From Arthrobacter sp. (GTDB taxonomy: Bacteria > Actinomycetota > Actinomycetes > Actinomycetales > Micrococcaceae), in contig JASLBS010000133.1 in assembly GCA_030146405.1 (NCBI GenBank), positions 1 to 7,709 of the forward strand: a DNA stretch of 7,709 bases. Direction: 5' to 3'. A model generated the notes under the pieces. The model made no database searches. It saw nothing but the letters and a program-made list of their open reading frames with translations, and was not told the DNA's origin. How positions within the stretch are numbered: the first letter of the stretch is position 1; each line of letters begins with the position of its first letter. Below, one piece after another: positions 5,396 through 7,709 of this stretch. The translations under genes were made by a program, and so were the position numbers.

Positions 5396-6475
5396 AGCCT
5401 TGAAGGACAGAACCGACAGCGGACAGCGCTCGTAGCGGGAGCGACCGGCATCGCGGGTTCCGCGCTCGTCGAGAAGCTCAGCGCGGAGGGATGGCAGGTC
5501 CTGGCCCTGTCCCGCAGACCGGGAGCCGCGCGCGACGGCGTGCGATGGCTGAGTGCCGACCTCACGTCCGCCGACGCGCTCGCAGCCGTCCTCGCTCCGG
5601 AGCACCCCACCCACGTCTTCTTCACCGCCTGGTCGCGGCAGAGCACCGAGGAGGAGAACATCGAGGTCAACGCGGGGATGCTCCGCGATCTGCTGGCGGC
5701 CCTGCGTGGCAAGGACGTGGCCCACGCCGCCCTCATGACCGGTCTCAAGCATTACCTCGGTCCGTTCGAGGCCTACGCGGCAGGGGAGATGGCGGACACA
5801 CCCTTCCACGAGGAGGAACCTCGGTTGCCCGTCCGCAACTTCTACTATGCGCAGGAGGACGAGCTGTTCGCCGCCGCCGCCGCGCAGGGATTCACCTGGT
5901 CGGTGCACCGCGCCCACACCGTGATCGGGCACGCAGTGGGCAACGCGATGAACATGGGTCTGACGCTCGCCACCCAGGCGGCACTCTGCAGTGACTCGAG
6001 GGAGCCGTTCGTGTTCCCCGGCTCCGAGACCCAGTGGAACGGGCTGACCGACATGACGGACGCCGGGCTCCTCGCGGACCACATGCTGTGGGCTTCCACG
6101 AACCCCGCCGGTGCTGATCAGGCGTTCAACATCGTCAACGGTGATGTCTTCCGGTGGCGCTGGATGTGGCCGCAGCTCGCTGCGTACTTCGGCGTCGAGT
6201 GGGAGGGCTTCGTCACCGAGCCCCGGCCCCTCGAGCAGGCCATGGCGGGGCGTGACGACCAGTGGCGGGCGCTCGCGGAAAGGCACGGGCTCGCTGAGCC
6301 GCGCCTGGACCGTATGGCCTCCTGGTGGCACACGGACGGGGATCTCGGTCGGGACATCGAGGTGGTCACCGACATGGGCAAGAGCAGGGACGCGGGATTC
6401 GTCGGGTACCGCCGGACGGTGGATGCCTTCATCGAACTCTTCGACCGCTACCGCGCCGAGAAGCTCATTCCCTGA
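5384..6475 (+). CDS. SDR-family NAD(P)-dependent reductase, PRISE-like (progesterone 5-beta-reductase/iridoid synthase type)
   Basis: The 363-residue protein opens with a Rossmann fold. LVAGATGIAGSALVE (residues 16-30) gives the GxxGxxG nucleotide loop at Gly19, Gly22 and Gly25, and LSRRPG (42-47) resembles an NADPH-preferring loop. It lacks the usual SDR YxxxK pair. Instead it has TGLKHYLGPFEAY (Lys122) and RNFYYAQEDELF (Tyr154/Tyr155), which match the PRISE family, where a separate Lys and Tyr activate an enone carbonyl for 1,4-reduction. Other family-like stretches are WSRQSTEEENIEVNAGMLR (83-101) and WSVHRAHTVIGHAVGNAMN (172-190). The likely activity is NADPH-dependent reduction of an activated double bond; the substrate is unknown. 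ATG5384 is the first start codon in its frame after the previous gene. I see no ribosome binding site at normal distance (GGAG at 5361-5364 is 19 nt away), so leaderless or weak translation is possible. It is monocistronic and converges with the next gene. Confidence 0.88.
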   Translation: MTTDSLEGQNRQRTALVAGATGIAGSALVEKLSAEGWQVLALSRRPGAARDGVRWLSADLTSADALAAVLAPEHPTHVFFTAWSRQSTEEENIEVNAGMLRDLLAALRGKDVAHAALMTGLKHYLGPFEAYAAGEMADTPFHEEEPRLPVRNFYYAQEDELFAAAAAQGFTWSVHRAHTVIGHAVGNAMNMGLTLATQAALCSDSREPFVFPGSETQWNGLTDMTDAGLLADHMLWASTNPAGADQAFNIVNGDVFRWRWMWPQLAAYFGVEWEGFVTEPRPLEQAMAGRDDQWRALAERHGLAEPRLDRMASWWHTDGDLGRDIEVVTDMGKSRDAGFVGYRRTVDAFIELFDRYRAEKLIP

Positions 6476-6485
6476 CCGCCGCTGA

Positions 6486-6502
6486 CCGCCGCTGCCCGGC
6501 GG
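6486..6502. terminator. Short GC hairpin between convergent genes, possible bidirectional terminator
   Basis: CCGCCG (6486-6491) and CGGCGG (6497-6502) pair around a 5-nt loop in the 40-bp gap between the converging SDR and minus-strand genes. It is the only hairpin I see there. It is short and lacks T-tracts on both sides, so its efficiency is doubtful. A tandem 10-bp repeat, CTGACCGCCG twice at 6472-6491, includes the SDR stop codon and supplies the left arm. Confidence 0.4.
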
Positions 6503-6515
6503 CGCCCGGTCGGGA

Positions 6516-7502
6516 TCAGTAGCGGACCACCGGCGTCACCGTGACGGCGTCGTCGGTGACCATCAGGTCCGCTTCGAACTCGAAGGGCACCGTCTCCGAG
6601 ACGTCCCGGACCGCACCCGAGAAGAAGTCGGTGAGACGGGTCTCGATGCGGGCAGTCCCGGTCAGTGGTGCCAGCAGCCATCCGCCGTCGTTCGGCGTGA
6701 TCGACACCGCCGGATACTCCTCGATGGACCAGCTGATTCCGCCGGCCAGCCGCTCGTTCGTCGGGTAGCTGAAGGGGCAGTTCGTCGGCTGGAAGACGGT
6801 CTGCCCGGCGCAGTCGTCGAGGAACCCGCGCAGGCGCTCGTCGACCGCCTCGGTCAGCTCCGGAGTCGCCTCCGTCGCCAGTGCCAGGGGAGGCGGCGGC
6901 GCGTCACGTCCCGTGACCGTCGCGTGCCGGGCGGGTGCCGCGAAGTACCTCCCCTCGTACTCTGCGGTGATCGAGGTCGGGTAGAAGGCGGCGAGCAGCG
7001 AGCTACCGCCCGGCAGTCCGACGTCCGCGCCGTTCACCACTGCCTCGACGCTGTTGAGCGCCGAGACCTCCACCGTCGGCAGGACCGTCTGCTCGAACCG
7101 CCAGGTGTCGAAGACCCCCCACTCGGTCCCGGACCGCTGAAGAGGGAAGACCGTCGTCGTGGGGGCGCCGTCCAGGGTGTAGGACACGGGCACCTCGACA
7201 CGATCCACGCCCGTCTCGCGGGCATCGCCCACCTGGATGTCGTCGAGGGCGGCACTCGCAGTGCGCAGCGGTTCGCCGTCGAGCAGCGTGGCGTTCGCAC
7301 CGTCCGGGACGGACGCGTTCAGGAGACCGAGGGCCTTGCCGCCCTCCCCCTCCTGCAGCGCGTCGAGGTACAGGCCCACCTGGTGTTCCGGGCTGTAGAG
7401 CCGGCTGTTCAGGACGGAGACGGTCGCGATGAAGGCGGCTCCGACCAGCATGAGGCCGAGCAGCCACGCTGCGAGGACCTTGACGACCGGAGTGGTGTGC
7501 AC
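6516..7502 (-). CDS. Membrane-anchored extracytoplasmic protein of unknown function
   Basis: I do not recognise a named gene. The 328-residue product has one N-terminal hydrophobic helix (about residues 7-31, VKVLAAWLLGLMLVGAAF onward) after a short charged start. The rest is polar and beta-rich, so it is probably tethered to the membrane with its bulk outside. Residues about 37-140 begin SPEHQVGLYLDALQEGEGGKAL, a helix-then-sheet pattern like NTF2-like domains. Residues about 145-195 (VEAVVNGADVGLPGG, then AAFYPTSITAEYEGRYF) recall the short beta domain following such folds in TcaA-like proteins; this comparison is by eye only. Cys231 and Cys242 are the only cysteines and could form a disulfide. 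Translation most likely starts at GTG (7500-7502): a stop lies ten codons upstream in frame, and the next methionine, Met18, would cut the helix. The ribosome binding site is weak (GAGG 2 nt away). It follows a DUF3592-like gene by 27 bp, probably as an operon. Confidence 0.8.
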   Translation of the reverse strand: MHTTPVVKVLAAWLLGLMLVGAAFIATVSVLNSRLYSPEHQVGLYLDALQEGEGGKALGLLNASVPDGANATLLDGEPLRTASAALDDIQVGDARETGVDRVEVPVSYTLDGAPTTTVFPLQRSGTEWGVFDTWRFEQTVLPTVEVSALNSVEAVVNGADVGLPGGSSLLAAFYPTSITAEYEGRYFAAPARHATVTGRDAPPPPLALATEATPELTEAVDERLRGFLDDCAGQTVFQPTNCPFSYPTNERLAGGISWSIEEYPAVSITPNDGGWLLAPLTGTARIETRLTDFFSGAVRDVSETVPFEFEADLMVTDDAVTVTPVVRY

Positions 7503-7529
7503 AGCCTCAACGGTACCGGCTGGTCCCGA

Positions 7530-7709
7530 TCAGCCCGGCAAGAAGCCCAGCAACGTCCCGGCGACGGCGCAGGCGAGGCCGACCACGGCGACCACCCTCG
7601 TTCCTCGGTAGGGTGCCTCGAGGGACCAGTGGGTGGGCGTCCGGCTGTGGTAGAAGATCGTCACGTCCCGGCCGGCGTCGAGGGCTGGAGCAACGGGCTT
7701 CCCCTTCTG
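7530..7709 (-). CDS. DUF3592-like membrane protein, C-terminal end (5' end outside the window)
   Basis: On the minus strand a frame stays open from the window edge to a TGA at 7530-7532, giving 59 residues without a start codon. It contains GRDVTIFYHSRTPTHWSLEA and then a hydrophobic helix, VVAVVGLACAVAGTLLGF, followed by a very short tail, LPG. The pattern of a V-x-Y/F-x-P-x-P-type strand followed by a terminal membrane helix is what I know from the end of DUF3592 proteins. These are small bacterial membrane proteins of unknown function, usually about 120-160 residues, with a helix at each end and an exposed beta domain between. It lies 27 bp upstream of the anchored protein gene on the same strand, so the two are probably transcribed together. 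The family assignment rests on a short fragment. Confidence 0.68.
   Translation of the reverse strand, partial: QKGKPVAPALDAGRDVTIFYHSRTPTHWSLEAPYRGTRVVAVVGLACAVAGTLLGFLPG

Noticed and set aside
4273..5748. Long open frame (491 codons) on the minus strand across the Trx-NHL 3' end and the SDR start
   Set aside because: It crosses a terminator and two well-supported plus-strand genes. Its translation is compositionally biased with no recognisable domain.

Overview
The window is high-GC DNA with tightly packed genes and very strong G/C third-position bias. The ribosomal proteins, the HU protein without a basic tail, and the fused CopD/CtaG membrane protein all look actinobacterial. My best inference is a member of the Micrococcaceae (Arthrobacter-like) chromosome. 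Nothing points to a plasmid, prophage, transposon or CRISPR array; this looks like core or near-core chromosome.

Layout, left to right. (1) Positions 1-449 hold the end of a ribosomal protein operon: the last 46 codons of rpmG (L33), then rpsN (S14). Both are cysteine-free, zinc-independent forms. The operon closes with an 18-bp perfect hairpin at 505-542. (2) A 284-bp spacer (450-733) holds that terminator and two perfect inverted repeats (610-634, 677-699). It leads into a monocistronic HU-type nucleoid protein gene (734-1012), which has its own strong terminator (1027-1067). (3) Positions 1136-5271 form a two-gene operon. The first gene encodes a large polytopic membrane protein joining a CopD-like copper-resistance half to a CtaG-like cytochrome c oxidase assembly half. 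The second overlaps it by 4 nt (ATGA) and encodes a cytosolic thioredoxin-fold/NHL-propeller protein with a CCINC motif, laid out like eukaryotic NHLRC2. A hairpin with a UUCG tetraloop follows. (4) An NAD(P)-dependent SDR-type reductase resembling the PRISE (progesterone 5-beta-reductase/iridoid synthase) family lies at 5384-6475. Its start codon sits within a cluster of inverted GACGACA repeats and has no obvious ribosome binding site. (5) Converging from the right on the minus strand are a membrane-anchored extracytoplasmic protein of unknown function (6516-7502) and, upstream of it, the C-terminal end of a DUF3592-like membrane protein (7530-7709), which runs off the window.

How the genes may work together: the first three genes serve translation and nucleoid structure. 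The CopD/CtaG and Trx-NHL pair is the most suggestive unit. Copper handling for the respiratory oxidase is plausible for the membrane protein, and translational coupling suggests the thiol protein acts in the same process, but that link is inferred. I see no clear evidence of an entirely new multi-gene system. The best leads are the copD/Trx-NHL pairing, the repeat cluster over the SDR start, and the inverted repeats upstream of the HU gene.
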